Shown here: one piece after another, positions 46,183 to 56,174 of the stretch
How positions within the stretch are numbered: position 1 is the stretch's first letter
Layout: each line of letters opens with the position of its first letter
Assembly: GCA_023078685.1 (NCBI GenBank)
Contig: JALGAS010000006.1
Span: 3,968,001-4,032,000 of the forward strand
Length of the DNA: 64,000 nt
Source: Neopestalotiopsis rosae
Lineage: Eukaryota; Ascomycota; Sordariomycetes; Amphisphaeriales; Sporocadaceae
Reading direction: 5' to 3'
Made by a program: the position numbers and the translations under genes
The notes under the pieces: model-generated
Databases searched by the model: none
The model's input: only the letters and a program-made list of their open reading frames with translations
Told to the model about the DNA's origin: nothing

Positions 46183-47198
46183 TGGAATCCGGACCGAGTT
46201 TGCATTTACAACGTTGGTGTACCGTTGAAGGAACTCTGATTGTTGATGGGAGCATCCTGCCACGAGAAATGGTCATTGCGGCATCATGAGATGGACAGCC
46301 CGTTTTTGTTGGCCAAAGTCTTTCATTTGCTGATTTCTTCCGTCCGAGCAAAGAAGGAGTGCAGGAGTTTTTGTGTGGGAAGAAATACCTTTGTTGTTTG
46401 ATTTGCGTTTTTTCCATGGTTTGCCTCGGCGTCAAAATGGTCATTGTTGCCGCAACAGTCTTGGCCAACTTTACCAATGAAAAAGCTGGCACTCTCCTTT
46501 TTATACACCTCTATGGGCATTTACAGTTCCCCTTTTTTGGACTCGTAGAAGATTCTTCTCTGTACATATGTTATTCGTTTTTCTTGTCCACGGCCGCATG
46601 ACCCGGGGGTCACGATGCCTATCGTTTTGTTTTAATAGACTTCAGATCTAGCCTTATGCGGAGATGGAATATATCTTGATGAAAAGAATTACGGTTGTGT
46701 TAAAATTTATATGGCAGTAGATGGTCTTGATTCAGTGCTTCCAAGATGGATGGAGTCTTGGACGAACATTATCCCATCTTTCGACGTTATTAACATGCAA
46801 CTAAAGATGTGTCTTACAGACTGAGACAAATTTCTGCATAATACCAAAATCCCACCCGGCTAGAGCGCACTCAGCTGTTTGGTGTGATCGAACAGCGCAT
46901 AATAGACGCAGGCATGACTTTTGATCGCTTATAAGCAACGATCTCCGCCTTGGCAATGAACACTATAACCTTCTCTTCTTCAGCGAGTAATGAGTAAACA
47001 CATGATTAGCCGGCCATCTCAATCTTTACTACCTTCATGCTTTGAGGGGCTTTGAGGTCTAGTCTTGATTATCCTCGTCATTCCAGGGTAGACATTCAAT
47101 GTCACCGGGGAATGTAGGACGGATCGTGGCGTCTTCGGTAAACGGATGGATGGATAAGCCCGGAAGACCGGTCTACCTCGGGAACCAGCCCACGATGA
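46183..47198. other. Convergent 3' spacer, 1.0 kb
   Basis: Between rho3 and the UstYa-like gene, both 3' ends. Only shadow ORFs (46133-46601). Nothing else seen. Confidence 0.55.
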
Positions 47199-48183
47199 TC
47201 AATCGTCAACAGGCAAGACGACTCGGTTCCCATCCTTGATCTCTCCTATTTCGAGAAATAAGATTAGCCTTGCGGGTCTCCTCTCCCCTCGAGCCATCTC
47301 CACCCCATCCATGGGCGGGTCCCCCAATTGAAGATTTCGGAAAATTGATTGCAAACTTACGCTCGAGATACTTGGTGACCTGACCATAGTCCTTGCAGAC
47401 GTGGAGCCCGCCCCAGCTGCCGTCGCCGGGCCCATTGTCGTCCGAGTCCGTAGGCTTGTGCGGCTCCGTGGCCATGTCGGCGGCGCACAGGACGCCCTGG
47501 CGGAGGTAGTCGATGCAGTGCAGGTAGTGGCTGTTGTAGTCGTGCGGCAGGTGGGACGTCTGGTTCGTGGCCAGCCCGGCGTAGATGCGCGTCATCATGA
47601 ACAGGCAGTGCAGCTGGTGCGTCATGGTCGTGGTGGAAAAGGTCGTCTGGTCGGTGCCCCAGCCGGTGCCGCTGGGGAACATGGTCTTCCACTGCTCCAG
47701 GATCCCGTCGCTCATGAGTTCTGTCGTGTTCCATGGCACGAAGCTGGCGTCCGCGTCGAATTTCACCACCGTCGTATCCACTGCAAACAATGTTAGAAGA
47801 AAGTATTCAGGCAGACGGCCGGGTACCATCACGGGGAGTGATGATATAGTCAAGGTATACTGACACGTCGGCCCCTTTCCTTTGAAATCTCCTCCCACCT
47901 GCGGCGTCTCGGAAGGCGGCCGCGAGTTTTGTTGTTGCCGGTAGAGTATCAGCGTCAACAGGGCAATGATGATGACTTGTAAAATGGTCCCCAGCAGCCA
48001 TCGCTTTGAGCGAACCGCGTCCCGCTTCCGCCGTACGTCGTGTCCCAACGATGATGCTGTGCGCCGCCACTGTTGCTTCTCCTCGTCGCCCATGAGCGAG
48101 TCCTCCACCTCGGTGCTGGATAGCAGCTCTTCTCTGTCCTCCATTGTCGACACTGTCTCGTATGTCTTGTCGCGTGGCTCCAT
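47199..48183 (-). CDS. UstYa-like (DUF3328) membrane protein, 261 aa
   Basis: Three exons: 48183-47865, 47780-47361, 47245-47199. The first intron (84 bp, GTCAGT donor, TTCTAAC branch) is a multiple of three and stays open, and the second shifts the C-terminus to YLEREIKDGNRVVLPVDD. A 60-residue acidic/basic cytosolic tail precedes one transmembrane helix (about 62-80, LLGTILQVIIIALLTLIL). The lumenal part holds the two family motifs, THQLHC (160-165) and HYLHC (191-195), of the HxxHC type. Family knowledge: UstYa-like proteins oxidise or cyclise peptide and other secondary metabolites (ustiloxin, cyclochlorotine). No precursor peptide, PKS, NRPS or second UstYa gene is near, so this is an orphan and its substrate is unknown. 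Confidence 0.87.
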
Positions 48184-49227
48184 GACTTGGCGGCTATAAT
48201 TTGGAGTTTTGCGATCTTTTTCTTTCTGCTATAGTATGTATTATTGGTGTGCTTGGTGAATACGTTCGAAGAACAAGAAGAGCTGGGGATGCAGGGCATA
48301 TGCACCATTTGAGCGTTCGACTCGAGACTCACGTCTCATCTCAACCCATTAGACGTGCATGCCCTCCGTCCCATGAGCAGTTTGGCGCCATGGGCATCTG
48401 AGACGGGCAGTATAGAGGGAGAGCATGGGTGAGGTAGCACTCTATGGCTTCTTGGCAAGAATGGTACCTGGCCTGATGTAGCAATGTTTGGTTTGGCGAT
48501 GCACTGTCGGCCGATATGACCCCAGACTGACACACATCAACGCAGGGGTGCCTGTGAGCAGGGGCTCATGGGACTACTCAGGCTAGCACTGAATATACAC
48601 CACGATGAAGGGTCTAGAGATCAGAAGGATCATACTAGAGGCAAAAAACATGTGGTTGCATTCTGTTGAACATTATCCCGACAGATAACGTCAAGAGGGA
48701 AGTTTTTCAACCTAATTGAACTGCATCATCTCACCAAAGCAGCTGGTTGTGACTATGCCGGCGACCCGTCGTTCGTGTGGGGAACAGGTTTGGCGCTCCT
48801 GGGTTCGGTTTCAACCATGTTACAGAAGCCAAGACTTGTCAGGGCCCCACCTATACCAGGTGCTCGGGCGCCTGTTACCGTGTACGCTCTCTAATCAACA
48901 ACCAATGAACAGAGTAAAAGTCATGATTTTGTCCACGGCTGACTGTTGCGGCATTCAAACGTTAAGCACGTATGGTATTGAGGAGACATAATGGCAGCTA
49001 TCGCATGAATTATTCTCGCGGGTTTCCCAGGCCGAAATTCTAGTGCTGGCTGTCATATCTATGATCCCAATGGCCCCAATGCCGGCTTCGCGAGCTGACG
49101 AGTCTGCACGACTGGCTCTCAGCTCCACGACCAGTCTTGCTTTGGCTGCAATGACTCTCATTCACAAGATCTAGGCCTACCCGCGCAAGGCTGTCTGCCA
49201 ATCCCATGTCCCTCCAATCATCCTCGC
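48184..49227. other. Intergenic, 1.0 kb
   Basis: Holds the promoter of the UstYa-like gene on its left. No convincing ORF, RNA or repeat. Confidence 0.5.
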
Positions 49228-49788
49228 CTAGTCAGTGGGGTCTTCAAGTTCAAAAGGCTCAGCGTCCATGGTCTGGACGATTTGACAGGCCGCGACTAAT
49301 GATTGCCTCTTGTAAAGCCACGCCCGTTCCTCGTCGCTCAGCTCTTCATCGGGGCGGGCCTCTAAGTCCTGCTGGGTTCGTCTGGCGTCCCTCGACCAAA
49401 CCTCGGGCAAGGTTGCCACCTTTCCAGGGCCCGGTTCTGGGACAGGAGGTGGAATGCCGGAATCCTCCTCGTACGGGGTGCCTTCTTGTCCGTAATACGC
49501 TTCAGGGTGGGGGCCGTACTCGAGGTACTCATCGTCCTCGTAATAAGCCTCGGGATGAGGGCCGTGCTCGGGATATTCTTCATCTTCGGAGTACACTTCG
49601 TGGTGAGGGCCGTACTCGGGATATCCGTCGTCCTCGTAGTAGGCTTCGTGGTGAGGACCGTACTCGGGATAATCCTCCTGTTCATAGTATGCTTCAGGAT
49701 ACGGACCATACTCGAGAGATTCGTCGTCTTCAGTGTAATACTTGTCTCCGTAATCATAGCCGGACCCTTGATGAGAATGCAAAGACAT
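49228..49788 (-). CDS. Acidic Tyr/Pro/Glu repeat protein, 186 aa
   Basis: Start set at the ATG at 49788, the first in frame. The protein is low-complexity: a short Ser/His/Gly/Tyr head, then five tandem 16-residue repeats with consensus PEYGPHxEAYYEDDxY (residues 25-104), a Pro-rich linker (IPPPVPEPGPG), and a charged tail (DEELSDEERAWLYKRQSLVAA). No signal peptide or membrane helix, so cytosolic or nuclear if made. No known family. Its 5' leader and first residues (ATG TCT) match those of the next gene (50565-51065) over about 35 bp, suggesting a shared origin of the two 5' ends. It could be a young, lineage-specific gene. Confidence 0.6.
   Translation of the reverse strand: MSLHSHQGSGYDYGDKYYTEDDESLEYGPYPEAYYEQEDYPEYGPHHEAYYEDDGYPEYGPHHEVYSEDEEYPEHGPHPEAYYEDDEYLEYGPHPEAYYGQEGTPYEEDSGIPPPVPEPGPGKVATLPEVWSRDARRTQQDLEARPDEELSDEERAWLYKRQSLVAACQIVQTMDAEPFELEDPTD
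49477..49716 (-). repeat. Five 48-bp coding repeats
   Basis: 240 bp encoding five 16-residue units of the acidic protein; the units differ by a few substitutions but keep length and frame. Confidence 0.85.
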
Positions 49789-50564
49789 CTTTGGCTTACT
49801 GGTGGTGTGAAAATTTGGGTTGTCTCGGTGGAGTTCTAGAGTCAATGCTTCTGCTTGGTTGATCGAGAAACAGCTATGAAGTCCTGTTAAAACGATTCTT
49901 TATGTACAAAGAAGTTTTGTGCGCTGTGATTCAGCGACCGTCCTTTCGAGGAATTCGAATCAGCCGAATGGTTGGTGATGTGATGCCAAAGAATGATTCA
50001 GAAGTCCCTCGGCCACCGTCAAGTAGTTCAAGAGTCGAAGTTTGGACTGTGCTCGTTGGAGTGAGTAAGAGTACCTACCACAGACGTAAGTCACACGAGG
50101 TCCTGCACGGACAGGACATTGCTCCCGTCAACAGCCAAGGTGCATTACTACAGGAATTGACCAGATATGCGAATTAGCACAAATTTCCAGGTACAAGGGT
50201 TATTATGAGTCTGAAGTTTCTCCAGCTTCTATGAGAAACAAACAGAGTATCGTCATTCATGCCGTCTTAATCTTGAAAGCCAGCCGCGCAGACCTATATA
50301 GCCACGATACTCTTGGATATCGAACCGTGATCCCAAGAAGCGCAAAGCCCGTTTCTTGAATTTACAGGTCTACACGGCTGTCTTCCGGTTTTTTGTTACC
50401 ATTGTTGCTGCTACTACTACGGATACTTTCTTTGCTCAGTACAGCTGTGAATTCCAGATCCCGTTTCAAATCTATCTCCTTCACCCATGAACCCCGAGTA
50501 GTGGTGACTAGCCAATCTGCCCCCAGACCGCAAATTATTGGAAGGCTCATTCGGGTCTTCAGAC
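49789..50564. other. Spacer, 0.8 kb
   Basis: Short ORFs only. Should contain the promoter of the acidic repeat gene and the 3' region of the next gene. Confidence 0.5.
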
Positions 50565-51065
50565 CTAATAGCATTTGAGTTCTGCGAGCTTCACCTTCAA
50601 AGCATCGAGGTGCTCATCGAACTCTTCCTGAGATTTAATCACCCGGGGCGTCCATGTCGTCGGCGGTACGATCACCAGAGCGGTCTCATGCGATTTCTTC
50701 TTCTCCTCCCTACGCTTCCTTTCAACATCCTCTTCGGTGGGAAATCGAGTGAGTTTGGGCTGCTTGACTGCGCATTTCTCGAGTAAGCGCAAATTCCCTT
50801 TCAAGATTTGACACTCTTCGAAATAATTTATGGGATCCGGTTCCTTCTTCCCCTTCCCACGCTCCTTTCCAAGATCCTTGATGGTAGGATCTCGAGGGAT
50901 TTCGAGCTTCATGTCTGCGCATGCCTTACGTAAGCGCAATTTCCGTTTCAAGTTTCGATACTCTTTGAAATAATTTACGGGATAAATGTATTGCTGAGGA
51001 TAGCCGTTGTCTGCCGGCTGCTCGATCGATCCATGATGCCGGTAGTTCGCTGGAGGAAGAGACAT
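50565..51065 (-). CDS. Small basic protein with internal duplication, 166 aa
   Basis: Single exon from ATG at 51065. After a 28-residue head, residues 29-77 and 78-126 are two copies of the same 49-residue unit: each has P(V/I)NYF(K/E)E, an LK...LRL helix with a following Cys, a KL...P segment and a Lys/Arg/Glu-rich end (KERGKGKKEP, KRREEKKKS). The tail holds VIVPPTTWTPRVI and a helix (SQEEFDEHLDALKVKLAEL). It is rich in Lys/Glu and likely helical; no known domain. The head shares its leader with the 186-residue repeat gene downstream. No signal peptide. Possibly a young gene. Confidence 0.58.
   Translation of the reverse strand: MSLPPANYRHHGSIEQPADNGYPQQYIYPVNYFKEYRNLKRKLRLRKACADMKLEIPRDPTIKDLGKERGKGKKEPDPINYFEECQILKGNLRLLEKCAVKQPKLTRFPTEEDVERKRREEKKKSHETALVIVPPTTWTPRVIKSQEEFDEHLDALKVKLAELKCY
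50688..50981 (-). repeat. 147-bp tandem duplication inside a gene
   Basis: Two copies, period exactly 147 bp (49 codons), best conserved around the block beginning GCGCAT at 50770 and 50917 (plus-strand reading). Both copies keep the frame. Confidence 0.8.
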
Positions 51066-51417
51066 TCTTGCTTGCTAGTGGTGCGAAAGTTGAAGAACTA
51101 GAATATTGGCCTGTTAAGGTAATAGTAAGAATACTACTCACATCTTCGGTCAAGCAAGTTGTTGCGAGGACGGACAAGATATACGAATTCGTGCCGATTT
51201 CAGACGCAAGGGGCAGTTCAGTCGAAAGAAATAACACAAAGAATTTACCAAAAGACAGCAGTTTGTGCAAATAGATACCCTCATCTATTTGATGTTGGCA
51301 GTTGGGAACTACACTCTTTGTGCAGAAAGACCAAACATTCTCCGTTGGTAACATTTATTGTTCCCTAGATGACGTTGAGCCTAACCTTTCACCATTACCA
51401 TGTTCCGATATCTATTC

Positions 51418-51890
51418 TTAGAGGCTCACCGCCTGTTTCCGGAGTCAATACACGAATCCTGATCTCAATATTTCCCGGAGCGTTTCCAGGCTTTGTTGTT
51501 AACCTCGTGTGCCAGACGAACTTTCTGTTGCTAGCAACAACTGCACAGTATCATCTGCAGGTTCAATGACGTGTTCTGTATCTATGTTACATTGTCAGAG
51601 CCCTTTTTTTGGCACTGAATTTGAAGAGTAGCTAGTGTTGCGGCACATGGGTTCTTCTTGGGTTCCGAATTATCAGGCCTGCCTCCGTAATTCCTTTTTT
51701 GCTGGTATCCATTGCTCTATTGAGGCAGATTAACATGAAGGTTTGTTTCATTGAACTAAAAAATCACTTCTATACCGCGGCCCATCGTCTCTTCGCCGTC
51801 TAAGCAGACTTCTTGATCGAGGTACACGGTCATCCGAGTCCTCTCGGCGGTGCCCAGAGCGATCTCTGGCATGTCGACGATCTTCGTCAC
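51418..51890 (-). pseudogene. Decayed partial copy of CWC25
   Basis: This stretch aligns in order with the 3' half of the intact CWC25 gene (about 52828-53340). The last codons match (stop TAA at 51420-51418, preceded by LRKQAVSL versus LRKQALNL), and further blocks match around 51450-51515, 51560-51575, 51660-51720 and 51800-51888. In the copy the codon after GKY is TGA and a one-base loss follows, so the frame is destroyed. Homology also continues downstream of the stop (51213-51300 matches 52702-52795), with about 100 bp extra between. The Arg/Asp repeat array is not recognisable. It is therefore a segmental duplicate, not a processed copy, lying 1.4 kb from its parent in the same orientation. 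Confidence 0.7.
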
Positions 51891-52827
51891 CCACCAGCTG
51901 TGATCCTTATGTAGATGTTTACTTCATTTGACTCATATGACGCCTCTGTCACAACGACAGTAACGATGTTGGTGGTCTCTCAATTGTGACCGGTAGAAAT
52001 AGCAGCTCGATATGTGCTTAGGGCAGGCGTGGTTTTATTGATATGCCCATGCCAGTTGACTGGGCGACTAAAAGAAAGTGGTGTCGAGAAGGGCAAGTTT
52101 GGGTCAAGGGCCTCAAGCTGGAAAGTCCAGTCAAATGTCTCGGTAGACAACCTACCCGCTCTTTCCCAGAACTCTCTCTAGGAAGAAGCAGAGCAGAGAC
52201 CGCAAATTAAGCACATACCACACCAGTAGGCGCTGAAGGACTTGGCTGAGATCGAGAATCATTGTTGATGGCTCCCACAGCACGAGTACGTTGCCCCCGT
52301 CGGGAATGCGGCAACCCGGCCTGGGAACCCGTTCCTACCCTTTGTCACTTGTGCACGAGTAGCTTCGTGGGACATCCTCTCCCCCCTTTCCCTCAGACAT
52401 ACATTTAGCTGCTCTAATCGCCCACGCAGTCTCCTGAAACCGCGTCGCCTGGCACATGGAGGCGTGCATGCTCGTCTCCTTTGCCGAGCGGTCCGCCGCT
52501 CCTGCTGAACGAGAGTCTCCCGGCCATAGCAATTGGAAGTCAGATATCTTGCCAGTGAATGGACGTGGTTGTTCTTGCAGTAAATCTGATACCAAGTTGC
52601 AAAATGAATCGTTGTTGCCTAAAAATCCCGACGCCACCACCATTCCCTCATGTTCGCTGCTTCGTATTGAGAATGATTACAGGGCCTAGATTGGAGTCCT
52701 GGGCTGTTCAGTCCAAATTTCAAATCACAAAAGAATGATCAAAAGACAGCGGTTTGTGCAAACAGATATCCTCTTGTATTTAATGTTGAAAGTTGAGAAC
52801 CAGATTCTTCATATGCCAGCATTTATT
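51891..52827. other. Spacer between CWC25 copy and CWC25
   Basis: Short ORFs only. The right end (52702-52795) is the 3' flank of CWC25 that is also duplicated at 51213-51300. Confidence 0.5.
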
Positions 52828-53939
52828 TTAGAGGTTCAAAGCCTGTTTCCGTAAACCATTCACAAATTCCTGATCTCCGTATTTCCCAGAGCGTTCACGG
52901 GCTTTGTTGTCGGCTTCGTGTGCCCGACGATCTCGTTGTTCCAAGGCTGCGAGTCGTTGCTCTCTGTCCTTGTCGAGTTCTGTAGCATCTGCTTGCATTG
53001 CTGCGAGTTTCCGAGCGCGCTCTTCCTGGGCTGCCGATTCATCTGGCCTGCTTCCAGAATTCCGCCCATGTTGATATCCATTCCTCTGTTGGTTGCGAGG
53101 TGGTCTATCGTCGCTATCGCGGTTGTCACGATAACTCTTGACATCATTACGGCGCGGCTCGTCATCTCTACGGCGTGGCTCGTCGTCTCTACGGCGCGGC
53201 TCGTCATCTCTACGGCGCGGCTCGTCATCTCTACGCCGCCGGCGCGGGCTTCTCGATCTAGGGGCTCGTTCTTCAGAGTCATCTCGGCGGTGGCGATGGT
53301 GCCGGTGCCGCCTTTCGTGTCGATGCCGCCTTTCGTGCCGATCTTCGCGTCTCGAGGATTTCTCTTCAGATTTGCCCATCATGGCCATGAGTTGGCGTTG
53401 TCTCGCAGGATCCTTCATCATGGCAGCATAGTGTTCTTGTTCCTTTCTCTTCATGGCGAGCAAGGGGTCCTCCCTGATCTTCATGGCAGTGTCTCGATCA
53501 GTGTTTGCGTTCTGGAGGGCCATGAAGCTGGATTGTCCAGCTTGTTTTTCTAGTTTTTGTTGCTCATTGCCTTTGAGAAGGTTGTCTATGCGCCGCTTGC
53601 CGAGAAGGAATCCCTCGAGTTCTTCTGTCGTGCCATTCTGTCCATCATTTGGGCCCTGGTACATCCATTCCACGCGGTCGACTCGCTTTTTGCCACCGGC
53701 TGCTTCGAGCTGTCGTTGCAACTCTTCTTTCCTGCAGTAGGGTTAGCAAGGCTGCGCAACTCGACAATCATTAGGAGCAGTTGATGTACTTACTGTCTCT
53801 CTTCTTGGATTTCTTTGAGGCGCTGGTCGGTCTTCTTTTTCTCTGCCAAGGCTTTTGCTTCTTCTTCAGCAACCCGGACTTGATTGCGCATCAGTCCGGG
53901 GTGGAAGGACTTTTTCAAGTTGAGATCGCCGCCTCCCAT
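52828..53939 (-). CDS. cwc25: Pre-mRNA-splicing factor Cwc25, 349 aa
   Basis: Two exons, 53939-53794 and 53731-52828, across a 62-bp intron (GTAAGT donor, GCTAAC branch). The start [20 protein letters not shown] is the diagnostic N-terminus of Cwc25, followed by the family's charged helix ([20 protein letters not shown]) and [18 protein letters not shown]. The middle is Arg-rich with [17 protein letters not shown] and four RRRDDEP units, and the C-terminal half is a charged helix. Family knowledge: Cwc25 joins the spliceosome after Prp2 and is needed for the first transesterification step. It is nuclear and essential in yeast. It diverges from CSN2 with 722 bp between start codons. Confidence 0.92.
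53144..53234 (-). repeat. 21-bp coding repeats in CWC25
   Basis: About four and a half near-identical 21-bp units encoding RRRDDEP repeats. Units differ at one or two bases, so slippage is recent. Confidence 0.8.
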
Positions 53940-54661
53940 CTTGACGGTGTTGATCTGTCGCGCAAGTTCTTTTTGGGTGTGGAAGTATGTGCGCGGTTTT
54001 GATCTGTCGCGCGAGGTTTGTTTATTGTGTGGGAATGTGTGTGAGAATGTATGGCGACTTGGTTTTGGCAGCGCGCAGTTGTGAATGTGTGATGCGACAG
54101 CGATGGTAGGAAACGCGACGTCAGGAAAGATTGCGAATGTTTTATGGAAGGAGAAAGTGTCGCCACAAGGCAGACGGAGCCCCAACGACAATTACAATGA
54201 CAGCGCCGGACGCTAGGCGCGTACAAGCCTAGGTTGCCAGAGAAACCCCCACTAATCCACAGCCCAGAGCCGAAAGTTGAATCCCAGTACCTACCCCGCG
54301 AGCGGACATTTAGGCTTTGTCCCCGCTTGAAACCCGCCCAAGGCCTGCCGCTGCCGCCTGTCATTCAGGTCAGCATGTTTGCATTTCAATGACTGAAGGA
54401 AGGCAGCAAGCTCCGATAAGATAAGCAACCGTCCCCTCCAACCATTTGACCGCAGCTGCGACTGGGCGCTGTACTTTACTTCACAACCGCATTGCAAACT
54501 TCCATCCTCTTCAGCACCTCATAGCACCCGCAAAGTAGCGATAGTCACCACCTCTTTGCCGTCTCGCCACGTGTCCAGTGCCAGCGGCAGCTTAACGAAC
54601 ACGAAATCAAGAGCTCTCAGCATACATATTCTACTCCTGCCTTGCTGATCCAACCGCCACC
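53940..54661. promoter_or_regulatory. Divergent promoter region CWC25/CSN2
   Basis: 722 bp between the two start codons, with no convincing gene; it must carry both promoters and leaders. No TATA box is evident on either side, as usual for housekeeping genes. Confidence 0.55.
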
Positions 54662-56174
54662 ATGTCTGACGACGATTTCATGCAGGAGTCGGACGACGAA
54701 CAGTAGGGCGCTTTTTCTCTGTCCGACCGTCGTCTACTAACCCACATTTAGGTACGACTTCGAATACGAAGATGACGACGAGGAAGAATCGGGCGACGTC
54801 GATATCGAGAACAAGTACTACAATGCCAAACAGATGAAGGGCTCGGAGCCAGAAGACGCCATAACCGAGTTTCTGGGCATACCCGAGCTAGAAAGCGAAA
54901 AGGGCGACTGGGGTTTCAAGGGTCTCAAACAAGCCATCAAGCTGGAGTTTAAGCTTGGCAAGTATGATGACGCAGTCGAGCACTATACCGAGCTTCTCAC
55001 CTATGTCAAGTCGGCCGTTACACGAAATTACTCTGAAAAGTCCATTACAAACATGCTAGACTTTGTCGAAAAGGAAGCAGGAAACGAGCAGGCCCAAAAG
55101 TGCTTAGAGAAATTCTACTCGCTGACTCTGGACTGTTTCCAGAGCACCAACAATGAGCGGTTGTGGCTCAAGACAAACATTAAACTCGCCAAGCTCTTGC
55201 TGGATCGCAAGGATTATCTCACAGTCACCAAGAAGCTGAGAGAACTCCACAAGGCATGTCAACGAGAGGATGGTACCGATGATCCCAACAAGGGTACATA
55301 CTCCCTCGAGGTATACGCGCTGGAAATCCAAATGTACTCGGAAACTCGAAACAACAAGCAGCTAAAGGCACTGTATCAAAAGGCTCTCAAGGTCAGATCC
55401 GCTGTCCCCCATCCCAAGATTATGGGCATCATTCGCGAGTGTGGTGGAAAGATGCACATGAGCGAGGAAAACTGGGAGGATGCACAGAGCGATTTCTTCG
55501 AATCGTTCCGCAATTACGACGAGGCTGGCTCGCTGCAGCGTATTCAGGTTCTGAAGTACTTGCTTTTGACTACCATGCTCATGAGATCGGACATTAACCC
55601 CTTTGACTCGCAAGAGACAAAGCCCTATCGAAACGATCCACGAATCGCCGCCATGACTGAGCTTGTCGATGCTTACCAACGAGACGACCTGCATCAATAT
55701 TCCAAAGTACTCCAATCCAACCAGGACATTCTGGGAGATCCATTTATTGCCGAAAACATTGACGAAGTCACTCGCAACATGCGCACCAAGGGTGTGGTCA
55801 AGCTCATTGCGCCCTACACACGCATGAAGCTAGCCTGGATAGCCAAGCAATTGAAGATTCCCGAGGTTGAAGTGCAAGATATCCTCGGATTTCTGATCGT
55901 GGACGGCAAGATTCAAGGCAAGATTGACCAACAATCTGGCACCTTGGAGATTGAGTCTGGAGGTGATGCCGAGCGCGTAAAAGCTATTGATGGTTGGGCA
56001 ACGTCACTCAACAGCATGCTCAACAACATTTTCGAGGGAGACGGCCTGAAGCAGGTTGAGTCTCAAGGTCCGGATACCATTGACGTTGTTAAGAAGAAGG
56101 TGGACGTGATGCTGGATCCTGCTATTAGCGGCATGAAGAGGGGCGAACGACCGTCTAGACGATCTCAGTATTGA
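54662..56174 (+). CDS. csn2: COP9 signalosome subunit 2, 487 aa
   Basis: Two exons, 54662-54702 and 54752-56174; the 49-bp intron has a CTACTAAC branch site. The very short first exon encodes MSDDDFMQESDDEQ, then YDFEYEDDDEEE, the acidic N-terminus typical of CSN2. Residues 28-300 form TPR-like helical repeats (NKYYNAKQMKG, ENWEDAQSDFFESFRNYDEAGS). The PCI domain covers about 310-430 (NMRTKGVVKLIAPYTRMKL, then IPEVEVQDILGFLIVDGKI). Family knowledge: CSN2 is a scaffold subunit of the COP9 signalosome that binds cullin and helps deneddylate cullin-RING ligases; in fungi it controls development and secondary metabolism. Length fits the family. Confidence 0.95.

Noticed and set aside
47401..47796. 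131-codon plus-strand ORF rich in Val/Arg/Gly
   Set aside because: Antisense shadow of the GC-rich UstYa-like exon, which has clear motifs on the minus strand.
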